DNA of 64,000 nt from PALSA-1296 sp037143335 (GTDB taxonomy: Bacteria > Bacteroidota > Ignavibacteria > Palsa-1295): NCBI GenBank assembly GCA_037143335.1, contig JBAWZA010000006.1:62001-126000 (forward strand). Reading direction: 5' to 3'. The translations under genes were made by a program, and so were the position numbers. Below the pieces are notes generated by a model that did not search any database, was not told where the DNA came from, and saw nothing but the letters and a program-made list of their open reading frames with translations. Shown piece after piece: positions 22,961-31,898 of the stretch (position 1 is its first letter; every line of letters starts with the position of its first letter).

Positions 22961-24928
22961 ATGTTTAGTTTTTCAGATCACGAGTTTGCTTCCCCGGTTC
23001 GCAGGCGTACGCTGGCGATTCTCATTGGTCTTGTATTTGCTGGATTTATTTTCCGGTTTGTGCAATTACAACTTTGGGAGGGCTCCGAACTCCGCGGTGC
23101 GGCGAGTGCTCAAGGCATCAAACGAATCGAGCGTGTGCCAGTCCGTGGCGCTATCTACGATAGAAAAGGTCGAGTAATAGCAGCGAGCATTCCATCATAC
23201 ACCGTAATGCTCACCCCCCAAGATTTTAATCCCTACCGTAAGACCTCGTTACCATTACTTGCGAAAATTTTTGGTGTAGATACAAGTTATATCATCAGCC
23301 GTTTGAACCAAGCAGGTGCTTATACCAGATTCCAGCCAGTAAAGATTTGGAGTGACGCTAGCCCAAAAATTATGGCGCAAATCGAGGAGCATCATGAAGA
23401 TTTGCCCGGCGTCTTCACCTCGTATGAATCTAAACGACAATATGTAGCACCCATCAGAGCATCACACCTACTCGGATACACAAAAGAAATTTCTGAGAAT
23501 ATGCTCGAAAAGGCAAGTGAGTCAGATGATAGTAATTACTATAACCCAGGTGACATTGTAGGTACATCCGGATTGGAGTATAATCACGAAAAGGATTTGC
23601 GCGGTGTGAAAGGCTATGAGTATGTCGCAGTTGATGCGCGCGGTCAGCGACAAGCGCGCTTCAAAGAAGGAAAGGCAGACATCAATGCCGTTGACGGAGA
23701 GAATATCCAGCTAGGATTAGATATTGATTTACAAGTCTATGCCGAACAATTACTTGGTGGTGCTGGAAGTGGAGCAATTGTAGCACTTGATCCGAACACT
23801 GGTGAGATTCTGGCACTCGTAAGCAAACCTGATTTTGATCTTGATATTTTCAGCGGACGAACTTCGAAAGCAGAGTATCAAGAAGTGATGCTCGATAAGT
23901 CGCACCCGCTCTATAATCGAGCAATGCAGAGTGCGTACCCTCCAGGCTCGACTTGGAAGCTGATGATGGCGGCGGCTTCTCTCGAATCGAAAACTATTCC
24001 GTTCAATTTTACTCTTGGTTGCCCAGGGTATTTTACTTATGGAGATCACACGTTTAATGATGAATCCAAACGTATTGCTCATGGAGCGGTAAACGTGCAT
24101 CGTTCGATAGTTGCCTCATGCGATGTATTCTATTATAGGCTATCGTTGATGCTTGGGATTGACTCGATGTATCGGTATGCCAAGATGTTTGGTTTTGATA
24201 CGACCTCCGGTGCAGACATTGGATACGAAGGTCACGGCGTTGTTCCGAATACTCGTAGAATGAATAAGTGGTATCCAAAGGGATGGACGAAGGGATATAC
24301 GGTAAGTCACGGAATTGGTCAAGGTGAAATCGGAGTTACTCCGATGCAACAGGCAGCTTATGCTGCTTGTTGGGCAAATCATGGTGTATGGGTTCAACCT
24401 CGCGCTGCGAGGGCTGTTTATAATTCTACACTTGGGAGGTGGGAAGATGTAAAAACAAAATCGCATCACATAGCAATATCGGATACCGTCATTGAGACCG
24501 TCCGCAGAGCAATGTGGGGGGCTGTCCATGAACCCGGTGGAACAGCACATTCTGCCGAAACTCCCGGCGCACATGACTGCGACATTGCAGGCAAGACAGG
24601 AACTGCGCAGAATCCCCACGGGAAAGATCACGCATGGTTTGTATCTTTCGCTCCGTTCGATCATCCGAAAATTGCAATGTGCGTCTTAGTTGAGAATGCA
24701 GGATTCGGCGGTATGATCTCAGCACCAATAACAAGAAAGCTTATCAAGTACTACCTCTTTGGCGAGCGCGAGGACTCGCTACCTAAAATTCTTCCTAACA
24801 CGTACGAGTACGAAAAATACAGGGCAATGAAATACCAAAAGAATCAACCATCTACTCCAAAGCCTGCACCTGACTCGCTAAATCGCCATTCCGCCGAAGC
24901 GACAATAGACGAAAAACGCCACGGTTAA
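22961..24928 (+). CDS. mrdA: Penicillin-binding protein 2 (peptidoglycan transpeptidase)
   Basis: Class B PBP2 crosslinks peptidoglycan for rod-shape elongation at the inner membrane. One N-terminal anchor (LAILIGLVFAGFIFRFVQLQ), a dimerisation/pedestal region with VRGAIYDRKGRVIA and GTSGLEYNHEKDLRG, then the transpeptidase with PPGSTWKLMMA (active-site Ser ~330), SCDVFYYR and AGKTGTAQ. I start at ATG 22961; a TTG three codons earlier (22952) is possible. The 655-aa length is normal. Neither rodA nor mreBCD is adjacent; the neighbours are a lipoprotein and a protease gene. Confidence 0.94.
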   Translation: MFSFSDHEFASPVRRRTLAILIGLVFAGFIFRFVQLQLWEGSELRGAASAQGIKRIERVPVRGAIYDRKGRVIAASIPSYTVMLTPQDFNPYRKTSLPLLAKIFGVDTSYIISRLNQAGAYTRFQPVKIWSDASPKIMAQIEEHHEDLPGVFTSYESKRQYVAPIRASHLLGYTKEISENMLEKASESDDSNYYNPGDIVGTSGLEYNHEKDLRGVKGYEYVAVDARGQRQARFKEGKADINAVDGENIQLGLDIDLQVYAEQLLGGAGSGAIVALDPNTGEILALVSKPDFDLDIFSGRTSKAEYQEVMLDKSHPLYNRAMQSAYPPGSTWKLMMAAASLESKTIPFNFTLGCPGYFTYGDHTFNDESKRIAHGAVNVHRSIVASCDVFYYRLSLMLGIDSMYRYAKMFGFDTTSGADIGYEGHGVVPNTRRMNKWYPKGWTKGYTVSHGIGQGEIGVTPMQQAAYAACWANHGVWVQPRAARAVYNSTLGRWEDVKTKSHHIAISDTVIETVRRAMWGAVHEPGGTAHSAETPGAHDCDIAGKTGTAQNPHGKDHAWFVSFAPFDHPKIAMCVLVENAGFGGMISAPITRKLIKYYLFGEREDSLPKILPNTYEYEKYRAMKYQKNQPSTPKPAPDSLNRHSAEATIDEKRHG

Positions 24929-24956
24929 AAAATAATTGTAAAAAAATGTAAAAGAC

Positions 24957-24987
24957 TTGGATTCCGAGTAAAAATGTTGTAGTTTTG
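24957..24987 (+). promoter_or_regulatory. FCB-type promoter (TTG-N20-TAGTTTTG) of the subtilisin-like gene
   Basis: TTG at 24957-24959 and TAGTTTTG at 24980-24987 have the same 20-bp gap as the promoter at 577-607, and both share the 15-nt core AATGTTGTAGTTTTG. The protease ATG is at 25033, giving a leader of about 40 nt. Confidence 0.6.
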
Positions 24988-25032
24988 TGGCTTGAAATTT
25001 CATCACATTTTCATCATACGATTGATTTAGCC

Positions 25033-27096
25033 ATGGAGAGAATAAGCGGGGTTGTGCTCGCAATCGTCGCATTGTTTTGTGTCTGTAGTTCAGAGTTATT
25101 GGGCCAACCTTTCATTATGGATAGCCTTCCTCACTTCAGCCAGGCAGGTACTTTGTGGGTTGGTAAATCTGAGTTGATTAAAGTCGTGTTGGATAAACCA
25201 ACTCGGTCACCAGCTCAACGGAAAATCGAAGGTTCGATTCTTTCTCTGATTGAGCACGGTGGTCCGAATGGGATTCTATCAACAAATACATACTCGCCAG
25301 GATCAGTCAAAACACGGGCGAAAGTTGATAATGCAGGACGAGTTTATGTTAATCTTTATCTTGCAACAGGTCCCGCAGGTCTAACCCCTGATGTGTGTGC
25401 TTCAAAACTCCAACATCTGACCACGCCAGCTTACCCCGTTGCTCTTGATCCCTACTCACCAATAGTACCCGTCTGGCTTTCACTTTCTCAGATTTCCGAA
25501 GTTGCAGGTTGGGCTGGAATAAAGCAAATAAGGCTCGTAACAAATCCATTCAAGAATGAAGGCCCAATACTCTCCGAAGGCGTACCGAGGCTCAAGTCAG
25601 ATTTTGTTTCCAGTATTTGGCCTCTTGCAACAGGAGAAGGGGTCAAGGTTGGAGTAATGTCTAATGATTGTGGTTCTTCTGAAAATATGATTTCGTCACG
25701 CCAAGCGAATCATGAACTACCGATGAATTTGGAGATTCTTAGAGATAATTTGGATGTCGGGGTAGTCCCAGCTACTCGGACACACGAGGGACTTGCGATG
25801 ATGGAAATTGTTCATGATGTAGCACCACGTGCAAGCCTTGCTTTCACGACGGCAGGAGCGACAGTTACAGAGTTTTGTAGAAATATGCGTGAGCTTGCTA
25901 CACCACCACATAATTGCAAGGTGATCGTTGATGACTATACTTTTTTTGATGAGCCTTTTTTTGAAGATGGACCAATTTCAGGAGTGATTTCTGATCTCAC
26001 AGGGAATAATGTTGTTTGTGTTACATCCGCAGGGAATTGGGGGCAAGATGTTTGTTCATTTACATATAATCCTATTAGTCTCAGTTTGAGTTTGAACGGA
26101 TCGCTTATCAACGTGAATGCCCAAAATTTTTATAACGGTGATGCCGTCAATACTATCCATCTTCCACCTGGGGCTACCCTCAGTGCTGTTTTACAGTGGG
26201 ACGACCCTTTTTACGCTCCTACCCATGACTACGACATTTATGTAGTGGATCAGCAGAGAAACGTCATCTTACCTGAGACGAGCACGAATGATCCGTTCTC
26301 AGGAACAGCGATGGAATTTATCGAATATCAAAACGTGAGTTCATCAGAGATGGACGTTGGAATTGTTGTGGTCGGGGCATCCGCAAGTCCGAACGCCCAG
26401 AACCTGAAACTTGTTGCCCGTTGCTCTTTTCGTTATAATCATCTAGCTTATACTCAGAGAGCTGGCAGCGTACTCGGTCATGCAGCCTCCGCCTACGCAA
26501 TTACTTGCGGATCTATCGGTGCGCAAACAGCAACCTACTCCGAAGTTGACCCGCTCAGTTCGTGTGGGCCGGTTACTCCGATTTTTTCTCGGGTATCTAA
26601 CCCGTTTGTTGGTGCTTCAACATCAATACCTCAGACACGACACAAGCCCGACCTGTGTTCGTTTGATGGCATCAGTACTTCTGTACCTACGTTTAGTATT
26701 TTCTACGGAACTTCGGCTTCTGCGCCGCATGTAGCAGGAGTAGCTGCGCTACTTTTATCTCAATTCCCAGCGACAGACCCCATAACTATTGCAGGAATCT
26801 TCAAACGGGGATCAATTGATTTTGGAAACTCGGATACCCATGAACTTTATGGTGCAGGGAGGCTTGATGCTTTCCGGTCACTTGCAATGATGACTGGACT
26901 TGCGCGTGCCTCATTTAGCACCGAACGGGATTCGCGGACTGCACATGCAGGAAGCATTGTGAGTAAAATTCACATCGGGTCAACTGGAATTATTGGGAAG
27001 ATGTATGTCGGTGTAACTTTACAGGGTCATTCGGGTATGGGGCGATGCAAGATCGTACTAACCAGCCCAGCACCTGCATCAAAAAGGTGTTCTTGA
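25033..27096 (+). CDS. Secreted subtilisin-like (S8) serine protease, frameshifted before its C-terminal domain
   Basis: Starts with a signal peptide (MERISGVVLAIVALFCVCSS, cleavage near ELLGQ). The S8 catalytic triad is recognisable: Asp212 in VGVMSNDCG, His251 in RTHEGLAMMEIVHDVAP and Ser561 in YGTSASAPHVAGVAALLLSQ; oxyanion Asn is probably in VTSAGNWG. A longer upstream GTG start (24985) would precede the signal peptide. The frame ends at TGA 27094 just after KIVLTSP, the first strands of a P/homoB-like domain; the rest of that domain continues in the -1 frame to 27356. The missing base is most simply one A in the A5 run at 27081-27085. As read, the product would lack most of its C-terminal domain. 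Confidence 0.85.
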   Translation: MERISGVVLAIVALFCVCSSELLGQPFIMDSLPHFSQAGTLWVGKSELIKVVLDKPTRSPAQRKIEGSILSLIEHGGPNGILSTNTYSPGSVKTRAKVDNAGRVYVNLYLATGPAGLTPDVCASKLQHLTTPAYPVALDPYSPIVPVWLSLSQISEVAGWAGIKQIRLVTNPFKNEGPILSEGVPRLKSDFVSSIWPLATGEGVKVGVMSNDCGSSENMISSRQANHELPMNLEILRDNLDVGVVPATRTHEGLAMMEIVHDVAPRASLAFTTAGATVTEFCRNMRELATPPHNCKVIVDDYTFFDEPFFEDGPISGVISDLTGNNVVCVTSAGNWGQDVCSFTYNPISLSLSLNGSLINVNAQNFYNGDAVNTIHLPPGATLSAVLQWDDPFYAPTHDYDIYVVDQQRNVILPETSTNDPFSGTAMEFIEYQNVSSSEMDVGIVVVGASASPNAQNLKLVARCSFRYNHLAYTQRAGSVLGHAASAYAITCGSIGAQTATYSEVDPLSSCGPVTPIFSRVSNPFVGASTSIPQTRHKPDLCSFDGISTSVPTFSIFYGTSASAPHVAGVAALLLSQFPATDPITIAGIFKRGSIDFGNSDTHELYGAGRLDAFRSLAMMTGLARASFSTERDSRTAHAGSIVSKIHIGSTGIIGKMYVGVTLQGHSGMGRCKIVLTSPAPASKRCS

Positions 27097-27356
27097 TGGA
27101 CCGAGATCCAGTGCCATACCCACAGACTTGGGGTGCAAATCCTAATATAGTTTTCGGTGACGAGGCGACCGTGCCTGTGCAGTCCCATGATCCGGCAAAC
27201 GTCTCTCCGACACTTGGCTTCGTTCGTCCGAAGGAATCGCTCTTTGAGGGTTTTAGTGGCGTTCAAATGGCGGGCGATTGGACTTTAACAATTTACTATT
27301 CCACTGATACCGGTGATAGCCCTGTCCTCAAAGACTGGGGGATTTATTTCAAGTAA
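27081..27356 (+). pseudogene. Out-of-frame C-terminal part of the S8 protease (P/homoB-like domain)
   Basis: From the A-run at 27081 the -1 frame reads KKVFLMDRDPVPYPQTWGAN, then DEATVPVQ, and finishes GVQMAGDWTLTIYYS and LKDWGIYFK. The FSGVQMAGDWTL...D-W-I pattern is the end of proprotein-convertase P-like domains that cap many secreted subtilases. It has no own start with a ribosome site and joins seamlessly to the upstream frame if one A is added. It is therefore the separated tail of one gene rather than a separate protein. Confidence 0.75.
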
Positions 27357-27385
27357 TTTTTTTCACCATTCATTTACTAACTACC

Positions 27386-27970
27386 ATGACAAAACTACTT
27401 TCAGTTTCAATTCTTACTCTTACACTCGCCGCCTTTTGGGGCTGTCCAGGACCGCATACCGATCACCCAGCAGCGAACGTCCACGGTTGGCCACAAGGAG
27501 GGGCAATTACGCAGATTACTCCACCGTCCATAATGGGTGGTGGCGGTGGCGGTCCGGCAGCTGGACCATCAACCGTAATAGTCAGTCCGATTAAAACTGC
27601 CATTCCTGCTACGGATGGTAACCCAACAGATATTATTGTTTATGGTACCGGGGCGCAAAATATGCAAATGGTTATTTCTCAGACCAATCCACCAACTACA
27701 AATCAGCCTTTTCCTAATCCAATCCCTATACCAAAAGGGAGTTTTGCGAAGCGAGTGCTAATGCCAGATTCGGTCAGCGGACGGGCATTGACATTTTCGG
27801 TTGCAGTAATGATAGTGCCTGCTGCTGGACCAATGATGCCATTTACCAATGTGGTATCAGGACCGAATGATGCTGGGTCAAATCCAGGGTATCAAGTCTC
27901 GCAGTATTCATCACCGGGATTGAATAGTGGGGCTACCGTTACGATTGTTGACCAATCACTTGTCCCCTAA
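27386..27970 (+). CDS. Predicted lipoprotein, Pro/Gly-rich, 194 aa
   Basis: Signal peptide LSVSILTLTLAAFWGC with lipobox Cys20. The mature protein has a glycine run (MGGGGGGP), a proline-rich stretch (NPPTTNQPFPNPIPIPKG) and several short beta strands; no domain is recognised. It follows the protease gene by 29 bp on the same strand and ends just before a strong terminator, so it is the last gene of that unit. Lipid anchoring is inferred from the lipobox; role unknown. Confidence 0.75.
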   Translation: MTKLLSVSILTLTLAAFWGCPGPHTDHPAANVHGWPQGGAITQITPPSIMGGGGGGPAAGPSTVIVSPIKTAIPATDGNPTDIIVYGTGAQNMQMVISQTNPPTTNQPFPNPIPIPKGSFAKRVLMPDSVSGRALTFSVAVMIVPAAGPMMPFTNVVSGPNDAGSNPGYQVSQYSSPGLNSGATVTIVDQSLVP

Positions 27971-27980
27971 AGTGTAAATC

Positions 27981-28016
27981 AAAAAAAAGAGAAGCCTTCG
28001 GGCTTCTCTTTTTTTT
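27981..28016. terminator. Bidirectional intrinsic terminator
   Basis: AGAGAAGCC-TTCG-GGCTTCTCT forms a 9-bp stem with a stable UUCG-type tetraloop, flanked by an A8 run on the left and a T7 run on the right. It lies between the convergent lipoprotein gene (ending 27970) and the TIR gene (ending 28023), so it can terminate both. Confidence 0.92.
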
Positions 28017-28022
28017 GAACAC

Positions 28023-29759
28023 TCAATCGTTATTTGTTTCTTCTTCGATTTTTCTCTCCAAGAAATGTGTAAGTTCAGAAATCTGCTTTTGCAATTCGGG
28101 ATCATTGAATTTTTGCCCCCTGAGTCCATCAATTCCTCTAAATCCTTTGTCAATCGAGCGTCTTGTAAGTTCGATATACATTGCAGAATCCCCGAGATCG
28201 TCGTAAAGACTTCCAAGATTGTACAAGACATTCGCGTCAATTTCGGGATGATTCAAAAGCTCCTCAGCGACGACGCGAGCATCCTCATTTTGCTCAGCCC
28301 AAAAAAGTGAATATGCGTAAAATAATTTTAGGATTGGTGCATCTGGTTGTCGATTCAGGTGTTTCTGAATTTCCTTCATTGCTCTTTTTGCAGTTACGAG
28401 CAGTCGTGCAGGGTCAGGTATTCGCGAAATCGAAAGTAGGAGGTTGTTGTAGGCAATTGGGTCGTTATTCAATTGGAGAAATTCCTCGAAGGCTGTAGCC
28501 GCATTTTCGAATTTATGTTGCTGAAAATATATATGACCAAGAATATCAAATGTTTGTGCATGATACGGATTAAGTCGAGTTGCTTGGATGAGCAGACTTT
28601 CTGCCTCTTCTAATTCATCTCGCAACCAAGCAAGCTCTCCGCGAATCCAAAGTGTTTTTCCCGTAGTACCAGAGAGAGACTCAGCTTTCTCCAAATTCTT
28701 ATCGGCAACTCCTAACCACTTCGGAGCACGAGAACACTGGCGATAGTATGCGCCACTTACGTTCGCAATCGATAGGTAGGCGTCCACATAAGTTGGATCA
28801 ACCTCGATTGCTTTTTCGAAGAGTGTGACTGCTTGCTCGTATCCTTCTTTCGTCAGTTTTCGCTGAGATTCTAATCCGCGTAAATAATATTCATATGCAT
28901 CAGGATTGTTCGTCGGTCTCGCTTCAATCTTTTGCTTCTCAGGTGGGGTTAGTCTCAACCTCAGCGTACCTGTTATTTCCTTCGACACTCTTTCCTGCAG
29001 ATCAAAAACATCATCGAAGCTCCCGTCGTAGTGGTTAGTCCAGAGTTGTTGGTTGGTGAAAGCGTCCGTTAGTGAAGCATTGATGCGAATTTTATCGCCG
29101 GCTTTGCGGACGCTACCGCCTACTAAGTATCGAACGTTTAAATCGCTTGCGATTTCTTGTGCTTTTGGGTGATGTTTTTTATAATACATCACATCCGTCC
29201 GGCTTGGCACCTTCATGTGTTCCAAAGCGCCGAGCGTTGTGATAAGCTCATCCAGCATTCCATCGGCGAACCATTCATTATCATGTAATGGTGAAAGATC
29301 ATCGAACGGAAGTACAGCAAGTCGAATATCTTTCGAAGAACTCGTCGGATGGATAATCGTCTGTCGTGAGAGCGACGAACGTATGTCTAATCTTTCGAGA
29401 GCATCAAGTATTGAATTTGTGTCATCAATGTTCACACGATGCAATCCCGTCAAGTGATAAGCAAACTCCTCGGTTAGCTCCGTCTCTTCGAGCATGATCG
29501 GGAGCAGATGCTTTTTCTTTTGTGCGGAAAGATTCAACTCCTTCACCACGTTATCACTCAGTAGTGATGATGATGATATAAGCACGGCGACAAGTTTGGC
29601 GGCGTTAATAGCCTGTACAATCTCCTTACCCCATCGCGTAGCACCACCTATGCCGTGTTGATCTATCCACGGTTCATAACCTGCGGCGCGAAGCTTTTCA
29701 GCAAGCTCAAGCGCAAGCATTCGGTCGTGAGAGGAATATGAAATAAAAATATCAGGCAT
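28023..29759 (-). CDS. TIR domain - TolB_N/FlgO-like domain - TPR protein, 578 aa
   Basis: Residues 1-130 are a TIR domain: DIFISYSSHDRMLALELAEK, EPWIDQHGIGGATRWGKEI, LVAVLISSSSLLSDNVVKEL; Glu74 sits where catalytic TIR NADases have their Glu. Residues ~145-265 (LAVLPFDDLSPLHDNEWFAD-G, VRYLVGGSVRKAGDKIRINA, QLWTNHYDG) match the TolB N-terminal/FlgO-like module often seen after adenylate cyclase domains. Residues ~285-570 are TPR repeats (AVTLFEKAIEVDPTYVDAYL, HIYFQQHKFENAATAFEEFL). No signal peptide or membrane helix, so predicted cytoplasmic. The architecture equals cyclase-TolB_N-TPR with TIR in place of the cyclase. No obvious defence partner adjoins. NADase activity is inference. Confidence 0.88.
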   Translation of the reverse strand: MPDIFISYSSHDRMLALELAEKLRAAGYEPWIDQHGIGGATRWGKEIVQAINAAKLVAVLISSSSLLSDNVVKELNLSAQKKKHLLPIMLEETELTEEFAYHLTGLHRVNIDDTNSILDALERLDIRSSLSRQTIIHPTSSSKDIRLAVLPFDDLSPLHDNEWFADGMLDELITTLGALEHMKVPSRTDVMYYKKHHPKAQEIASDLNVRYLVGGSVRKAGDKIRINASLTDAFTNQQLWTNHYDGSFDDVFDLQERVSKEITGTLRLRLTPPEKQKIEARPTNNPDAYEYYLRGLESQRKLTKEGYEQAVTLFEKAIEVDPTYVDAYLSIANVSGAYYRQCSRAPKWLGVADKNLEKAESLSGTTGKTLWIRGELAWLRDELEEAESLLIQATRLNPYHAQTFDILGHIYFQQHKFENAATAFEEFLQLNNDPIAYNNLLLSISRIPDPARLLVTAKRAMKEIQKHLNRQPDAPILKLFYAYSLFWAEQNEDARVVAEELLNHPEIDANVLYNLGSLYDDLGDSAMYIELTRRSIDKGFRGIDGLRGQKFNDPELQKQISELTHFLERKIEEETNND

Positions 29760-29909
29760 CTGTAGTTAAGCTGATTGACTATAAGTAGTTGTATATCCGT
29801 AGCGTCAATGCAACTCTGTCAGAGTATTCTTAAAAAAAATCTAACCGAGATTGAACATAATCCGAAAATTATTCATCCCACTAATCACAGGCTAACGAAG
29901 AGTGTTTCG

Positions 29910-29917
29910 TATCTTTG
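29910..29917 (+). promoter_or_regulatory. TAnnTTTG -7 element upstream of comM/yifB
   Basis: TATCTTTG matches the FCB -7 consensus exactly and lies 28 bp before the ATG at 29946. No clear TTTG is found at the expected -33 position. Based on consensus only. Confidence 0.45.
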
Positions 29918-29945
29918 CATTCTGTACATTTAGAAAGGATTGTTC

Positions 29946-31526
29946 ATGTTCTCACGCTGTTTCAGCGCCACTACCCAAGGGATCGAAGCATATACTGTCG
30001 AAATCGAGTCGCACATAGAAAATATGTCGCCCAATTTTGTCATGGTCGGTCTGCCCGACTCCGCAGTGCGAGAAAGTAAGGAGCGAGTCATGGCCTCCAT
30101 GAAAAACTCCGGCTTGCAATTCGATTTCTCCAAACGAATTACAATCAATCTTGCGCCAGCAGATATTCGTAAAGAAGGAAGTGCGTTTGATTTGCCGATT
30201 GCACTCGGCTTACTCGCGGCCATGGGCGGAGTTGAAGCGGACGTACTAAAACTATTTATCGTCTTAGGCGAACTTGCACTTGATGGCTCTGTTCGTCCGA
30301 TTCATGGAGCACTCAACGTTGCGCTCCATGTTCGTGATATGAAGCGAGAAATGCCGAACCTTCGCGGCATGATTTTACCTATGGAGAATGCGCGTGAAGC
30401 TGCACTCGTGCAAGAGTTAGAAATTTTCGGTGTTGCAAACCTTCGTGAAGCAGTCGGCTTAGTAAATGCGACGACTATTATTCCGAGAACGGAAATAAAT
30501 GTTGGTGGCTTATTCCAAACTCATCAGCACGATGGCTTGCTGGACTTTGCAGATGTAAAGGGACAAGAGACAGTGAAGCGATCTCTTGAAGTCGCAGCCG
30601 CCGGCGGACACAACGTCATCATGATCGGTTCGCCGGGAAGCGGCAAGAGTATGCTTGCGAAGCGATTTCCATCCATCCTTCCGCCACTTACGTTTGACGA
30701 AGCACTTGAGACTACGAAAATTCATTCGGTCTCTGGTATTCTTCCAGCGGATACTCCGCTCGTCACCACTCGTCCGTTTCGCGCGCCTCATCATACCATC
30801 AGCGATGCAGCGCTTGTCGGTGGCGGAATGAATAACATCCGTCCTGGCGATATTTCACTCGCGCATCACGGAGTTCTTTTTCTTGATGAGTTGCCGGAGT
30901 TTCAGCGGAATGTCCTCGAAGTTCTCAGACAACCACTCGAAGACGGCAAGGTGACAATTTCGCGCGTGAAGATGACAGTGACGTATCCAGCTAACTTCAT
31001 GCTCCTGTGCGCGATGAATCCTTGTCCATGCGGAAATTTCGGATCGACACTTCACCCTTGTACATGCTCCGAGCAATTGCGCTCTCGTTACATGAGTAAA
31101 ATTTCGGGTCCGCTATTGGATAGGATTGATATTCATGTCGAAGTGCCGAGTGTAAAAATCGAAGAGCTTTCAAAAAAATCAATGGGCGAACACTCGAAGC
31201 CAATTCGTGAACGCGTTCTCAAGGCTGGGGAGATTCAATCGCAACGCTACAAAGCATACAACGAACAGAACCCGAAGAACAAAGTCTATAAGAATGCAGA
31301 CCTTTCCTCAAAACTTATACAGGAGTATTGCGAGATTTCGGAGGAAGGGAAGAGTATGCTCAAGATGGCAATGACACGCATGGGACATTCAGCAAGAGCG
31401 TATGACCGAATCTTGAAAGTCTCACGTACAATTGCTGATTTAGCTGGGAGTCAGAACATCGAGAACCCGCATTTAGCTGAAGCGATTCAATACCGCAGTC
31501 TTGATCGCCAGTTCTGGAATGCTTAA
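29946..31526 (+). CDS. comM: YifB/ComM family Mg-chelatase-like AAA+ ATPase
   Basis: ComM is a ring-forming branch-migration helicase that helps integrate DNA during natural transformation; it also occurs in non-competent bacteria. The N-terminal domain (EAYTVEIESHIENMSPNF, VGLPDSAVRESKERV) precedes the AAA+ core with Walker A MIGSPGSGKSMLAKR, RPFRAPHHTISDAALVGGG, Walker B GVLFLDELPEF and a four-Cys zinc-like segment MNPCPCGNFG plus HPCTC. The chelatase-like C-terminus AYDRILKVSRTIADLAG is intact. AGAAAGGA lies 6 bp before ATG 29946, so I prefer it over the TTG at 29940. Length is normal. Confidence 0.93.
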   Translation: MFSRCFSATTQGIEAYTVEIESHIENMSPNFVMVGLPDSAVRESKERVMASMKNSGLQFDFSKRITINLAPADIRKEGSAFDLPIALGLLAAMGGVEADVLKLFIVLGELALDGSVRPIHGALNVALHVRDMKREMPNLRGMILPMENAREAALVQELEIFGVANLREAVGLVNATTIIPRTEINVGGLFQTHQHDGLLDFADVKGQETVKRSLEVAAAGGHNVIMIGSPGSGKSMLAKRFPSILPPLTFDEALETTKIHSVSGILPADTPLVTTRPFRAPHHTISDAALVGGGMNNIRPGDISLAHHGVLFLDELPEFQRNVLEVLRQPLEDGKVTISRVKMTVTYPANFMLLCAMNPCPCGNFGSTLHPCTCSEQLRSRYMSKISGPLLDRIDIHVEVPSVKIEELSKKSMGEHSKPIRERVLKAGEIQSQRYKAYNEQNPKNKVYKNADLSSKLIQEYCEISEEGKSMLKMAMTRMGHSARAYDRILKVSRTIADLAGSQNIENPHLAEAIQYRSLDRQFWNA

Positions 31527-31581
31527 GTAGCCTGACGAAACTACACTCCTTCAAAAGAGGTTTTAGCACCGCACAAGAATT

Positions 31582-31654
31582 GGGGCTGTAGCTCATCTGG
31601 TAGAGCGTTTGAATGGCATTCAAAAGGTGAGGGGTTCGAGTCCCCTCAGCTCCA
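31582..31654 (+). tRNA. tRNA-Ala (anticodon GGC)
   Basis: Complete cloverleaf: acceptor GGGGCTG/CAGCTCC (one G-U), D arm TAGCTCATCTGGTAGAGC, anticodon stem TTTGA/TCAAA around the loop ATGGCAT (anticodon GGC, reading GCC/GCU), and a T arm with GGTTCGAGTCC. The discriminator is A; CCA is not encoded. Located 55 bp after comM. Confidence 0.96.
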
Positions 31655-31898
31655 CAAGTTCTCCGTTTTATTTACATCCCCCTCCCTATTATACTAATTC
31701 CGACCTCATCCCGAACGATTTTTTTCATTTTCACACAAAGCTCAAAAAAATGTAGTATTATTGTATGTGAAAGTTCACCCTCCGAATCGAGGGTGCAGGG
31801 ACGATAGTACTTCGTGAATTTCTGTATCACTAAAGAAGTGAACCAAGTACCCCCTGATATTTCTCACTGTTGTGTTTTAAAAATTACTCACTACGCTT
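31655..31898. other. tRNA-to-SusC gap with leader hairpin
   Basis: Contains no gene. A TATTATTG at 31756-31763 is a one-mismatch TAnnTTTG element. A hairpin CACCCTC-CGAATC-GAGGGTG (31776-31795) lies downstream of it, inside the presumed ~130-nt leader of the SusC mRNA. No T-run follows, so it is not a terminator; it may be a leader structure or the end of the tRNA transcript. Confidence 0.4.

Noticed and set aside
27075..27100. Classical dnaX-type slippery heptamer A-AAA-AAG at the protease frameshift
   Set aside because: The run has five As, not six, so the heptamer is C-AAA-AAG; programmed slippage is possible but not the first explanation.
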